Positions 16,765 to 24,977 of a stretch of DNA of 38,713 nucleotides are shown in pieces. Below the pieces are notes generated by a model. That model searched no databases, was not told the DNA's origin, and saw nothing but the letters and a program-made list of their open reading frames with translations. Within the stretch, counting starts at the first letter, position 1; every line of letters starts with the position of its first letter. The DNA lies in the NCBI GenBank assembly GCA_002412885.1, contig DHVX01000058.1, positions 1 through 38,713 on the forward strand, in the 5' to 3' direction. Made by a program: the position numbers and the translations under genes. The stretch is from Bacteroidales bacterium UBA5197 (GTDB lineage Bacteria > Bacteroidota > Bacteroidia > Bacteroidales > Lentimicrobiaceae).

Positions 16765-17775
16765 TTAGTCTCTTCCACTCAGCGATTTTGGTATTCTTCC
16801 GTTTTTAATGGATTCTGACCTGAGTCTGTGACCGACAATTCGTTCAACCATATTGCCGGTTTCAAGAATGCGGTCGATGTCGAGATTGGTTTCTATGCCC
16901 ATTTCATCCATCATTACCACCATATCTTCGGTACAAACCAAGCCGGTAATGCCCGGATCTTTGTAATAGTATGCACCGGTGCCAGCAACAGGAACTCCAT
17001 CAACAAAATTGGCCGGTTGTCCGCCTATTCCGCCCAGCGTAGATTCGTAATTGGTCATGCCTGCCTGCAATGCAGCCAATACATTGGCCAAACCCCAGCC
17101 GCGGGTTGAGTGGAAGTGTACAATGTGTTTTTCTGGATTTGATATGCTGTCGAGCAGCATTGAATAATACCTGTAAACGCGGTCGGGCGAAGCAGATCCG
17201 TCGTGGTCAGCGTGCTCTACATCATTGGCGCCGATGTCAAGCCAGCGTTTGGTAAAATCAATGGCTTTCTCCATTTTGGTGGGCCCTTCAATGGGGCAAC
17301 CCCAGATTGTGCTCACGGTTCCGTTTACTTTCAGGCCGGCATCCTGAGCCAGGGGAATGTATTTTTCGGCCATTTTCCAATAATCATCCAGCGAAAGCCC
17401 TGAATTTTTCCGGTGATGCGATTCGCTGGTAGATACCATCAGAAGAATGCGGTCGGGCCCCCAGCCTTCTTTGCGGGCTTCAATTGCGCGCTCTATGGCT
17501 TTTTCGCGAATGGTTACCGCAGTGAGGCTTACATCGTGCATCAAATGCGCAATGGCTTTACTTTTGCGGATCTTTTTCATTATTTCATCGGCGTCTTTAA
17601 ACTGCGGCATTCCGGTGGGATTGCCGAAGTTGGTGACTTCAATGTGTTTGAATCCTGATAAAATCAATTGTTCTGCCACCCAAAGCTTGGCTTCGGTAGG
17701 GATAAATTTTTCTTCGTGCTGAAATCCATCGCGGACAGTAATATCGCCTATGGTTACTTTTTTCGGGTAATTCAT
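16765..17775 (-). CDS. HMG-CoA-lyase-like DRE-TIM enzyme lacking the G-loop cysteine
   Basis: This 336-residue cytoplasmic protein fits the HMGL-like TIM-barrel family (DRE-TIM metallolyases). TVRDGFQHEE (R15, D16) matches the VRDGLQNE active-site strand, STIWGCPIEG matches the conserved GCPYEG turn, and HFH (220-222) gives the metal-binding histidines. Family members cleave or form C-C bonds next to a carbonyl, for example HMG-CoA to acetoacetate and acetyl-CoA. The glycine loop that is GGCPYA in true HMG-CoA lyase reads GGQPAN here (Q253). About two dozen residues are inserted before the CTEDM that matches the ATEDL segment, placing a cysteine at 281. The substrate is therefore uncertain: lyase, aldolase or synthase are all possible. 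It stands alone, convergent with ssb, with no pathway neighbours. Confidence 0.75.
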   Translation of the reverse strand: MNYPKKVTIGDITVRDGFQHEEKFIPTEAKLWVAEQLILSGFKHIEVTNFGNPTGMPQFKDADEIMKKIRKSKAIAHLMHDVSLTAVTIREKAIERAIEARKEGWGPDRILLMVSTSESHHRKNSGLSLDDYWKMAEKYIPLAQDAGLKVNGTVSTIWGCPIEGPTKMEKAIDFTKRWLDIGANDVEHADHDGSASPDRVYRYYSMLLDSISNPEKHIVHFHSTRGWGLANVLAALQAGMTNYESTLGGIGGQPANFVDGVPVAGTGAYYYKDPGITGLVCTEDMVVMMDEMGIETNLDIDRILETGNMVERIVGHRLRSESIKNGRIPKSLSGRD

Positions 17776-17988
17776 ACTTAATGGTTTTTGCTGATTAACA
17801 CCTTAATTGAAGACTTGTTCAGGGTAAAGATACAGCTTTTTACATATATAGTTGATGCGAACGTATTAAACTATGGCAGATTGTTAATTGTTAAGTCCTT
17901 CGACTCCGCTCAGGATGACATCGTATGGAATTGAATGTTAGTGCATTATAATTAATTTATGACACCACAATTCCCATGTCACACTGAG

Positions 17989-18004
17989 TCCCGCACGTGC
18001 GGGA
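17989..18004. repeat. 16-bp perfect palindrome tcccgcacgtgcggga
   Basis: The palindrome is flanked by acact on the left and agtgt on the right, which extend the stem after small bulges. It lies within the fragmentary cacactgag-type intergenic repeat. Confidence 0.7.
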
Positions 18005-18081
18005 AAGTGTTTTAAACGCTGATGCTCAGGCGCAAATCGTGCAAAGGCTTGCTTGCACTTCGTAGCATTGAGCAGGTGGCG

Positions 18082-18171
18082 ACCCCTGACAGGGTTACCA
18101 ACCCATTCAAACCGGGCAGCAAGGTAGATACACGCTAGCATTTTGATAGATAACAAAACCCTGTCAGGGGT
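18082..18171. repeat. Long-armed inverted repeat, 15-bp perfect arms
   Basis: acccctgacagggtt (18082-18096) is exactly complementary to aaccctgtcaggggt (18157-18171), with 60 bases between. Each arm is itself partly palindromic (cctgacagg). Similar gacct-accaggt motifs appear at 26444 and at the window end (38691). Confidence 0.75.
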
Positions 18172-18295
18172 TGTGGGTTGAAAACAGAATTCAGGTATAT
18201 AAACCCCAGCGAAAATTTTGAAGTGCTTTGAAGTCCTCTCATTCACTTTTTTATACTATTTTTACTTCCGGTCAACGAATACGACATGATCACCT

Positions 18296-21200
18296 ATGCG
18301 ACACTGGTTTAGCTTTTTATTGCTTTCTATTTTACTGATCCCGGACACTTTCGCCGGATTTCGCACCACTGTGCATTCTATTTCGCGGCGCGAAGGTTTG
18401 TCAAACGGCGCTGTAAATACAATTGCAAAAGATGCTGAAGGCTACATCTGGCTGGGTACCTGGAACGGACTGAACCGTTACAACGGTCATTCCATCGAAA
18501 CTTTCCTTCCGGGAAGCAAACCCGGCACCATTCATAACCATGTGATCAGGGAGTTGTATCCAACTTCAGCCGGACCGTTATGGATGCTTACCAATAAAGG
18601 GATTGCACGTTATGACAATATTCATGACCGGTTTTCTGCCTATTTTACCAATGAACCTGAGCAGATCAATTATGAGAATGACATAGCGATCTCTCATTCA
18701 GAGATGTATGGAACGCTGGCTTCGGTTTTCGGCCGCGGGTTGTTCCGGTATAATGAGAAGACTGCAATATTTGACCCCTTGATTCTTAACGAATTTTCTA
18801 CAGGCGCATCCCTCGATGTCAAAAGAGTACATCTGGTTGACGAACAGCTCTTTTGTATCACTGCGAAAGGAGAATTGCTCCGTTTGAACGGCGACCGGCT
18901 TGAAATTGTGATTCAATTGCCCTTTACCGGGACACTCACTTCTTCCTCGCTTTTGAAATTCGGTGGCAAGCCATACCTTTTTGTTACCCAGCGGTCCGGT
19001 GCTGCACTGATGGTTGATCCTGAAACCTCAATAACCCTGCGACTCAGAATACCTGATGATGTGATCACCTCCATTACCGTATCCCGTCAATCGGGTAAGT
19101 TGTGGGCTGGTACTGAAAAGGGCCGGATTTACAGCTATAGTCTGCAAACCAATAAGTTTGAGGAGCTCAATATTGTCAATGATTTGTATTCAGGGAATCC
19201 CATCGCAACGCGCATACTCAGCATTTACGAAACAGAACCCGACATTCTGTGGATAGGCACCGATGGCAACGGGGTTTTCACCCTGAAACTGACCGAATTT
19301 CCGGCTACCGGCTTATCATCCGGACAGCTTTCCTACCCGATTGTGCGCAGCATTCTGGTTACCCGAAATAAAGATGTGCTTGTCGGAACCAAAGGAGGCG
19401 GAATCGATATTTTTGATGCCAATGGAAATCTTATCAGGCAGCTATCGGTAAAAGACGGGCTGAGCAATAATTCAGTGCTCTCCTTTCACGAAAGAAAAGA
19501 CGGTTCCATTTGGGTTGGAACAGATGGCAGTGGTATTGATATACTATCGCCCGACTACCGGCGCATCCGCAATTTCCCCGGTGACTTTAAAGAGTCAACT
19601 GCGCTTCCGTTTTCATCCGTTTACAGGATTCTGGAGGACAGCGATGGAAAAATTTACCTCGGCACCAGTGGCTTCGGGGTTATCGCGATTGACTTTGACA
19701 TTCAGAATGCTTCCTTGCCTTCAGGATGTTCGCAGCTACTCCTCGACCGCAGCATGGAAACGGGTCAACAAAAACAAATTGTGTATGCACTTGCAGTGGA
19801 AAAGCCCGGAATCATCTGGATAGGCACCCGTGGTTTTGGCGTTTATCGTTACAATACCATCACAAAACGGGTAATTGCGCAATACACCTCAACTTCGCAC
19901 CCGGAATTTATCCGTAACGATGATATTCTCACGCTTTTTACTGATCTTAAGGGAATTGTATGGGTTGGCAGCAGCAGCGGCATTTTCAGTCTGACTCCGG
20001 TTTCAGCTGATTCGGCAAAAGTCGGCGGGCTAAGTGTTCAGTCTGATCTTTTCAGTACCAGCATTCATACCATTCAGCATGACAATTCGGGCAACCTTTG
20101 GGTCACCACCAATCAGGGTTTGTCGCTCATCGACAACAGCCGCAGAAATGTGCAGAGTTTTAATGTAAACGACGGGCTGATCAACTTTGAATACAGCGAC
20201 GGAGCTTCATTTTTTGATGCCGCGGATGGAAGACTTTTTGTGGGCGGCACCATGGGTGTGGATATCGTGCAAACGGAAGCCATCCGCTTATCTTCTTACT
20301 TCCCTCCTTTAGCCTTTAACCAGTTAATGATCAGAAATCTGCCGGTTGAAATCGGAGAAGAAAGTGTACTTCATAGCCGCATCAATCACCAGAAAGATCT
20401 GGAATTAAAATACAACCAGAATGCTTTCAGCTTTTCTGTTTCGCCGCTGGCTTACTGGGGGCAGGAGCGGCACAGGATTTCTTACAGACTCGTAAATTTT
20501 AATGAGCAATGGACACTAAACCCGCTGAATCAACCCATTGCATTTTCCAATCTTGAAGCCGGAGAATATCTGCTTCAGGTAAGGGTAAGTGATGAAAACG
20601 GGGTATGGTCGGAGCAGATGAGAGAAATCAGAATTATTATCAACCCGCCGTTCTGGCGAACTACCTGGGCCATAATTGGTTATGTGGTTTTGTTTTTCCT
20701 GATACAGTATCTCATCTTTTCTGCTTACCGCAGGCGTGCTGTCCGTAAAAAAGAGGCTGCACTCCGCGAATTTGAACAAAAGAAAGAAGAAGAACTTCAG
20801 AGTTATAAAATTGAGTTTTTTACCAATGTAGCTCATGAGTTCCGCACCCCACTCACATTGATTACCTCGCACATTCACGCCCTGATTGAGGATAAAAAAC
20901 TCACCACGGCGAATCCCAGGCTTTTGAAAGTTTATAACAACAGCCTGAAGTTGCAGAAGCTGGTGCTGGAGATTATGCAGTTCCGAAAACTTGAAAAGGG
21001 AAAGGAGCCACTCAATATACAAGAAGTCGGGCCATTTAATCTGGTTCAGGAAGTAGTTTCCGATCTGGAATTGCTGGCTCAGCAGCGCAACATCCTTTGC
21101 CGGGTTGAAGCTGAAAATGAAGAAATGGTTTTCAAAACCGATGCCGATAAATTCCAGCGGATACTTACCAATTTGATTTCTAATGCGATAAAATACAACA

Positions 21201-22354
21201 AAGAAGAAGGGTCTGTAAGCATAAAACTACGGATGGACGGCAGTTCGCTGGTGGTTGAGGTTGAGGATGAAGGTGTGGGCATAACGGCGGAATATCTGTC
21301 CAGGGTTTTTGAACCCTTCGGAATCTCATCCGCCAAAAAGCGCGGAAGTTTTCCGGGTTACCGCTCAACGGGAATAGGGCTTGCAGTAACCAAAGGTCTG
21401 GTGGAATTGCTGAAAGGCACAATCACCCTTGAAAGTCATCCCGGCAAAGGCACCAGATTTACCTGCAATTTTCCGGATGTACATCAGGTAAGTTCCCCCG
21501 AACTGGTGGCTGAGCCCACTGAAAATGAATTTGGTCCGGATTTTATAGATCCCGATGCAGGAGAAACGGAAATCAGCGATGTCATTACCGCAGAAGGAAA
21601 GCCCTTGCTGCTGCTGGTGGATGACGATCCTGAGATACTGATATTGCTGCGTGATTTCCTGCAATCGGATTACAATATTATTTTCGCAGAGAACGGTTCG
21701 GAGGCTTACAGCAAGATTCTTTCAGAAAAGCCCGACCTGATTGTTTCGGATGTAATGATGCCCGAAACGGATGGCATTGAACTGTGCGTTAAACTGCGCG
21801 AAAACTTCGACACCAGTCACCTTCCGTTTATTCTGCTCACGGCCAAAGCCGAAATTGAAGACCGCATAGCAGGACTTAAAGCCGGGGCTGATTCCTATAT
21901 TCCCAAGCCTTTTCACCCCGATCACCTGAAGATTCGCATTGAGAAACTGCTGCACTTGAGAACCGGTATCAGAAACCGCTTCGGAAAGCAGGACGATAAC
22001 CCTACGCTGATCAAGGAAATTCCTGATCCATTCTTTATAAAAATGCTGGCTTATATTGATGAAAACCTTGACGATGAATCACTTTCGGCTGAGAAACTCT
22101 GCGACAAAATGGCGATCAGCAAATCATCGCTTTACAACAAAACCAAATCGGTGCTTGGAACCACGCCACACGGACTGATCAATCAGCAAAGGTTAGGCAA
22201 AGCAGCTTCGCTGATGCTGACCACACAATTAACGGTAAGCGAAATCATTGACCAGACAGGATTTGCAAGCCGCACACATTTTTATGATTTGTTTGGAAAG
22301 GCCTTTAACTGTTCTCCGTCGGAGTATAGGCAAAAGGGGAAAGCTGTGGTATAG
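18296..22354 (+). CDS. Hybrid two-component system sensor/regulator (HTCS) with AraC output
   Basis: This 1352-residue, one-chain signalling protein of the Bacteroidota type has these parts in order: a signal peptide; a periplasmic sensor of two seven-bladed propellers built from Reg_prop repeats (GLSNGAVNTIAKDAEGYIWLG, GLSNNSVLSF-GSIWVG, and others); a Y_Y_Y beta-sandwich (about 720-785); one membrane helix (about 789-812); HisKA with the phospho-acceptor H847 in NVAHEFRTPL; HATPase (NLISNAIKYNKE, DEGVGI, STGIGLAV); a receiver (about 1102-1215) with D1152 in SDVMMPETDG; and an AraC-type HTH (about 1245-1350). All catalytic residues are present. Such regulators usually bind an oligosaccharide in the periplasm and activate a nearby polysaccharide locus. 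The closest candidate is the locus at 26937-38666, but 4.6 kb separate them, so the link is inferred. Confidence 0.95.
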   Translation: MRHWFSFLLLSILLIPDTFAGFRTTVHSISRREGLSNGAVNTIAKDAEGYIWLGTWNGLNRYNGHSIETFLPGSKPGTIHNHVIRELYPTSAGPLWMLTNKGIARYDNIHDRFSAYFTNEPEQINYENDIAISHSEMYGTLASVFGRGLFRYNEKTAIFDPLILNEFSTGASLDVKRVHLVDEQLFCITAKGELLRLNGDRLEIVIQLPFTGTLTSSSLLKFGGKPYLFVTQRSGAALMVDPETSITLRLRIPDDVITSITVSRQSGKLWAGTEKGRIYSYSLQTNKFEELNIVNDLYSGNPIATRILSIYETEPDILWIGTDGNGVFTLKLTEFPATGLSSGQLSYPIVRSILVTRNKDVLVGTKGGGIDIFDANGNLIRQLSVKDGLSNNSVLSFHERKDGSIWVGTDGSGIDILSPDYRRIRNFPGDFKESTALPFSSVYRILEDSDGKIYLGTSGFGVIAIDFDIQNASLPSGCSQLLLDRSMETGQQKQIVYALAVEKPGIIWIGTRGFGVYRYNTITKRVIAQYTSTSHPEFIRNDDILTLFTDLKGIVWVGSSSGIFSLTPVSADSAKVGGLSVQSDLFSTSIHTIQHDNSGNLWVTTNQGLSLIDNSRRNVQSFNVNDGLINFEYSDGASFFDAADGRLFVGGTMGVDIVQTEAIRLSSYFPPLAFNQLMIRNLPVEIGEESVLHSRINHQKDLELKYNQNAFSFSVSPLAYWGQERHRISYRLVNFNEQWTLNPLNQPIAFSNLEAGEYLLQVRVSDENGVWSEQMREIRIIINPPFWRTTWAIIGYVVLFFLIQYLIFSAYRRRAVRKKEAALREFEQKKEEELQSYKIEFFTNVAHEFRTPLTLITSHIHALIEDKKLTTANPRLLKVYNNSLKLQKLVLEIMQFRKLEKGKEPLNIQEVGPFNLVQEVVSDLELLAQQRNILCRVEAENEEMVFKTDADKFQRILTNLISNAIKYNKEEGSVSIKLRMDGSSLVVEVEDEGVGITAEYLSRVFEPFGISSAKKRGSFPGYRSTGIGLAVTKGLVELLKGTITLESHPGKGTRFTCNFPDVHQVSSPELVAEPTENEFGPDFIDPDAGETEISDVITAEGKPLLLLVDDDPEILILLRDFLQSDYNIIFAENGSEAYSKILSEKPDLIVSDVMMPETDGIELCVKLRENFDTSHLPFILLTAKAEIEDRIAGLKAGADSYIPKPFHPDHLKIRIEKLLHLRTGIRNRFGKQDDNPTLIKEIPDPFFIKMLAYIDENLDDESLSAEKLCDKMAISKSSLYNKTKSVLGTTPHGLINQQRLGKAASLMLTTQLTVSEIIDQTGFASRTHFYDLFGKAFNCSPSEYRQKGKAVV

Positions 22355-22368
22355 GAGTAAATTGCTGC

Positions 22369-22611
22369 TTATAATTTCCCTTCATACAGATTCCAGATCG
22401 GGAAACACATTTCATAGTCATTCCATATAATATCTCCGTATTGTATGGAATACTTCCCAAACAACTGCTTATCAAGGTATCTCCTGGTCATTGGATTTTT
22501 GGCGTTGTGCAGGAAATCATTGAAATCAATTACCTGTACAGTTTTATCCGAGAAGATAAATTTTATTTTATAGTCTCCCAGGTATTCGGCTTTATTGATT
22601 GAAATTACCAT
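22369..22611 (-). CDS. DUF2442 domain-containing protein
   Basis: This 80-residue protein is made of a single DUF2442-like domain: MVISINKAEYLGDYKIKFIF with a strand pattern, then QVIDFNDFL, then a C-terminal YGDIIWNDYEMCFPIWNLYEG, the characteristic end (I-W-D/N-G/Y-x-x-P). The function is unknown. Genes of this family are often paired with a DUF4160 gene, and such pairs have been suspected of being toxin-antitoxin-like. No DUF4160 partner is present here. It converges with the hybrid regulator, 14 bases apart, and is followed 25 bases beyond its start-proximal side by the end of the T9SS cargo gene on the same strand. Confidence 0.8.
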   Translation of the reverse strand: MVISINKAEYLGDYKIKFIFSDKTVQVIDFNDFLHNAKNPMTRRYLDKQLFGKYSIQYGDIIWNDYEMCFPIWNLYEGKL

Positions 22612-22636
22612 AGGTTAAATCTCTTTTGCTTAATAT

Positions 22637-23557
22637 CTATTCTGTCAACACCACTTTCCTGCGGAAAAGCGAATTTCCATCCTGAATAATCAGAACATAA
22701 ATCCCGGCTGAGGTAGCGGATAAATTGCAGGTTTTTTCATTCATCCCCGGTTTGACATGCCAGGTATCGGCTAGTAACAGCTTGCCTGAGATGCCTGTTA
22801 TCATAAAATTAAGATCCTTCTCAGAGTCAGCATTCATTGAAACTGTAAAAATCCCTTCCGAAGGATTGGGGTATATGAGGGCTGTTTCCTGGGCTGCGGG
22901 TCTTTCAGTAACATCCACTGTTAAGTCACAGGTACTGCCTTCAGGAAAAACCGGAACATGGCTTTCGGCATAGCACTCAAATGCGAAACCATTATCAAAC
23001 ATATTATTCATAGGCGCATCCAAACCATTTTCATGACCGATACCTTCAATATACCAGAATGAATTCAGACTTCCGCCCGAATCGAAGAGATTAAACCTCT
23101 TCAGGGATTTGCCGGCAATCAGAATGGTATCAACAGAGGTTATAACAACAGTCGGACTTGTGTTAATCATGGTTAATGGCAGCGTATCACCGGCCTGCAG
23201 GCTGAAATCATAGAGCAGTTCATCCTGGCCGTCAAAAAATTTATAGGTGCGTGCAGAATCGGTGCGGATAAATGCATAAAACTCATTTTCATAAGGTGTT
23301 GAATGTGTTATTCCCTGATAGGTAGATGAATGCAACCCAGAGCTTAACAGTCGGCTGTATACATGTTCGCCGATTGTGGTATCACCCGCGATAAATACCC
23401 TGAAATCTGAAGAAGTACTGTAATTGCTTCCACCACTTGAGGCACTTACAAAAAGTCTCCACTCCGACGTACTATCCATGGGAATTGGATAATTCATCTG
23501 AGAAAAGCCTGAAAAGCTGATGAGCGCGAATACGATTGAAAGGATGTTTTTTTTCAT
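22637..23557 (-). CDS. Secreted protein with T9SS type A sorting domain
   Basis: A 306-residue protein from the start at 23557 (MKKNILSIVFALISFSGFSQ, a clear signal peptide). A longer in-frame start at 23716 adds 53 non-family residues and would run through the truncated toxin in another frame. The C-terminal 75 residues form a type A T9SS signal (ALIYPNPSEGIFTVSM, ITGISGKLLL, LSATSAGIYVLII, RRKVVLTE), so the protein should be exported to the cell surface or medium. The middle (about 20-225) has repeated strand patterns and SFWYIEGIGHENG, a motif common in uncharacterised Bacteroidota cargo proteins. No enzyme motif is visible and the function is unknown. Confidence 0.85.
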   Translation of the reverse strand: MKKNILSIVFALISFSGFSQMNYPIPMDSTSEWRLFVSASSGGSNYSTSSDFRVFIAGDTTIGEHVYSRLLSSGLHSSTYQGITHSTPYENEFYAFIRTDSARTYKFFDGQDELLYDFSLQAGDTLPLTMINTSPTVVITSVDTILIAGKSLKRFNLFDSGGSLNSFWYIEGIGHENGLDAPMNNMFDNGFAFECYAESHVPVFPEGSTCDLTVDVTERPAAQETALIYPNPSEGIFTVSMNADSEKDLNFMITGISGKLLLADTWHVKPGMNEKTCNLSATSAGIYVLIIQDGNSLFRRKVVLTE

Positions 23558-23648
23558 AGGGTTGAATGTTTTGACGGTATTTAAGCCCGTTATGAAGGCG
23601 AACACATACGTACGCCGGAGGCAAAAGTAAAAATACAAATATTTTCTT

Positions 23649-23759
23649 TCAAATATAATCCGACAAATGGGAATATTTTCCTCCTTGCTGCTTGTTATAC
23701 CACTTTGCCGCTTCACGGATATCTTCTTTTGCCAGGGGTAGGATTATGGTTTTGTACAT
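23649..23759 (-). pseudogene. Truncated RelE/ParE-type toxin remnant
   Basis: Directly after the antitoxin, sharing one base (TAATG), a frame begins MYKTIILPLAKEDIREAAKWY and continues NKQQGG. This is the typical start of Bacteroidota RelE/ParE toxins (LPLAKEDIREAAxWYN). The frame then runs KYSHLSDYI and stops after 36 residues, whereas these toxins have about 95-100. No continuation is evident in the other frames downstream, which lead into the promoter region of the next gene. The toxin is therefore deleted after about 27 residues and should be inactive. Confidence 0.75.
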
Positions 23760-23989
23760 TACAGTTCTTTTTCAATATCGTCCATAGCAGAATCAAAATC
23801 CATGGCAGAACCGGGGTTTTTCTTATAATCATCTTGGCGCTCCCTTACCAGGCCTTTGTGCCATTCCGGAATGTCGATATCTTCCATTTCAATACCCTTG
23901 TATTTGCTTTTAAGATCGTTCCATTCATTAATCGGAATGAATACGCCAGTTGTTTGACCTTTGCTGTCTGATATATATTGTAAGTTCAT
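23759..23989 (-). CDS. Antitoxin of a RelE/ParE-type module
   Basis: A 76-residue protein, MNLQYISDSKGQTTGVFIPINEWNDLKSKYK, with an acidic tail (DFDSAMDDIEKEL). This matches a common Bacteroidota antitoxin type that starts with a YISDxxGxxTxVxIPxxxW strand-turn and ends in an acidic helix that wraps the toxin. Such antitoxins neutralise the partner toxin and repress their own operon. The toxin gene that follows is cut short, leaving this as an apparent orphan antitoxin. A -7 element TATATTTG on the minus strand lies at 24065-24072, about 75 bases upstream. Confidence 0.78.
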   Translation of the reverse strand: MNLQYISDSKGQTTGVFIPINEWNDLKSKYKGIEMEDIDIPEWHKGLVRERQDDYKKNPGSAMDFDSAMDDIEKEL

Positions 23990-24064
23990 GGTCGTTTAAA
24001 TTTAAGATGTGTAAACTTGTTGAGGGTGCAACATTCATGTGATAAATGCAGCTATTTTGTTATA

Positions 24065-24072
24065 CAAATATA
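24065..24072 (-). promoter_or_regulatory. -7 element of the antitoxin gene
   Basis: On the minus strand it reads TATATTTG, a full match to TAnnTTTG, about 75 bases before the antitoxin start. No clear -33 TTTG is seen. Confidence 0.45.
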
Positions 24073-24265
24073 GTGATAAAAATACATTGGGTGAAAGGAA
24101 TTGAGTTTGGAACTCAAAGCAAACCTAAAGTGAGATACTTCCGCGGATTAATTTTTTATCCACGGATTACACGGATACTTCGACAACGCTCAGCACAGGT
24201 TTCCACGGATTAGGTTGGTGTTTCAGTAACTACCGCCTACCGGCGATGATTGAGGCGTTTTTCTT

Positions 24266-24382
24266 CTTTCGGAATAACCTGCAGCGTTCGGCTAAGCGGA
24301 ATTTAGCTTCGCTGAGCTCGTCCGCTTAGGCGGGCCTCGGTTGCAATTCCCCTTTGAACATCATTGAATTTGTAATTCAATA
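24266..24382. repeat. Dispersed hairpin repeat, copy A (long form)
   Basis: Begins ctttcggaataacct. aagcggaatt (24294-24303) pairs with aattcccctt (24345-24354, one mismatch) across a 41-base insert with its own ccgc-ttag-gcgg hairpin. A second perfect hairpin follows, attgaatt-tgt-aattcaat (24363-24381). Copies B and C lie at 25951 and 26291. Confidence 0.85.
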
Positions 24383-24416
24383 ATTTTTCAAATGCCTGAT
24401 CCGGCATTGAAAAATT
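24382..24416. repeat. Hairpin next to repeat copy A
   Basis: aatttttcaaatgcc pairs with ggcattgaaaaatt with one bulged base and a tgatcc loop. It lies directly after copy A and is not seen beside copies B or C. Confidence 0.65.
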
Positions 24417-24717
24417 AATCTAAGTGGAACTCGTTCAAGTTCGTGTTATGTTTGTATTAAGGCTGTATCAACTCCGTATCAAGGCTGCATCGGGCAGGAT
24501 TTAAACCCTGTGATTATCGATGTTGATTCGTATCAGATTCAAGGTCGATACCGGGCTATAGGATTCTTCCGTATAAAAGCTTTTAAAACTTGTTTAAAGG
24601 CTTTTAAAAAGGCATTTGAAAAGATATGGCAATGCAGTATTACCTTTTTCTGATTTTTGGATCTATAATAGTTAAAGAATGCTGGTAATAATTTCCAGAG
24701 CAATCTTACTGAAAAAC

Positions 24718-24746
24718 TTGAAAAAAGCAAAAAATATGTATTTTTG
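24718..24746 (+). promoter_or_regulatory. Possible promoter of the cargo gene at 24978
   Basis: TTG at 24718-24720 and TATTTTTG at 24739-24746 (full TAnnTTTG match) are 18 bases apart, 230 bases before the ATG. An alternative weaker -7 (AATATTTG, 24863-24870) is closer to the gene. Confidence 0.4.
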
Positions 24747-24977
24747 TATTCAATGTTTCACATAAAATCTATTTGGCTCAGAATTATTGCCTGTTATTTT
24801 ATCAAATTAATGTCATTGTAATTTCGATTTCAAATATTTTCTTTTTAGTTTCGCAGTAGAATAATATTTGTAATTATGCACGAAGATTTAGTTAATCTTA
24901 AACAGCAACTGTGATTTCCCAACCATATATTAATAGCATTTGAACAGAGAAAACTCCCACATTTAACCAAACACATT

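Larger units (their letters stand above)
17776..18295. other. 520-bp intergenic region with repeat remnants
   Basis: Lies between the start of the lyase-like gene and the start of the hybrid regulator, so promoters of both should be here. A weak minus-strand -7 match (TATCTTTA, 17825-17832) precedes the lyase gene. It also contains a cttcgactccgctcaggatgac fragment near 17900, a 16-bp palindrome at 17989 and a 15-bp inverted repeat at 18082/18157. A minus-strand open frame of 102 codons across it (17938-18246) runs through these repeats and is not credible as a gene. Confidence 0.7.
23990..24977. other. About 990-bp non-coding region with repeat copy A
   Basis: Separates the antitoxin (minus) from a T9SS cargo gene (plus). 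It holds a copy of the dispersed hairpin repeat (24266-24382), a third hairpin (24382-24416), fragments such as cggattacacggatacttcgacaacgctcag near 24160-24190, and A/T-rich DNA from about 24560 leading into the cargo gene's promoter. No open frame here has family support. The 63-codon minus-strand frame at 24539-24730 is of biased A/T composition only. Confidence 0.7.

Noticed and set aside
17938..18246. 102-codon minus-strand open frame in the intergenic region
   Set aside because: It runs through palindromes and an inverted repeat, and has no family-like sequence or promoter.
23558..23716. Upstream start for the T9SS cargo gene
   Set aside because: The added 53 residues come before a perfect signal peptide and are translated from the toxin remnant in another frame.
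24400..24560. Possible tRNA or small RNA in the A/T-rich spacer
   Set aside because: No cloverleaf, T-loop motif or terminator could be built; only short inexact repeats are visible.
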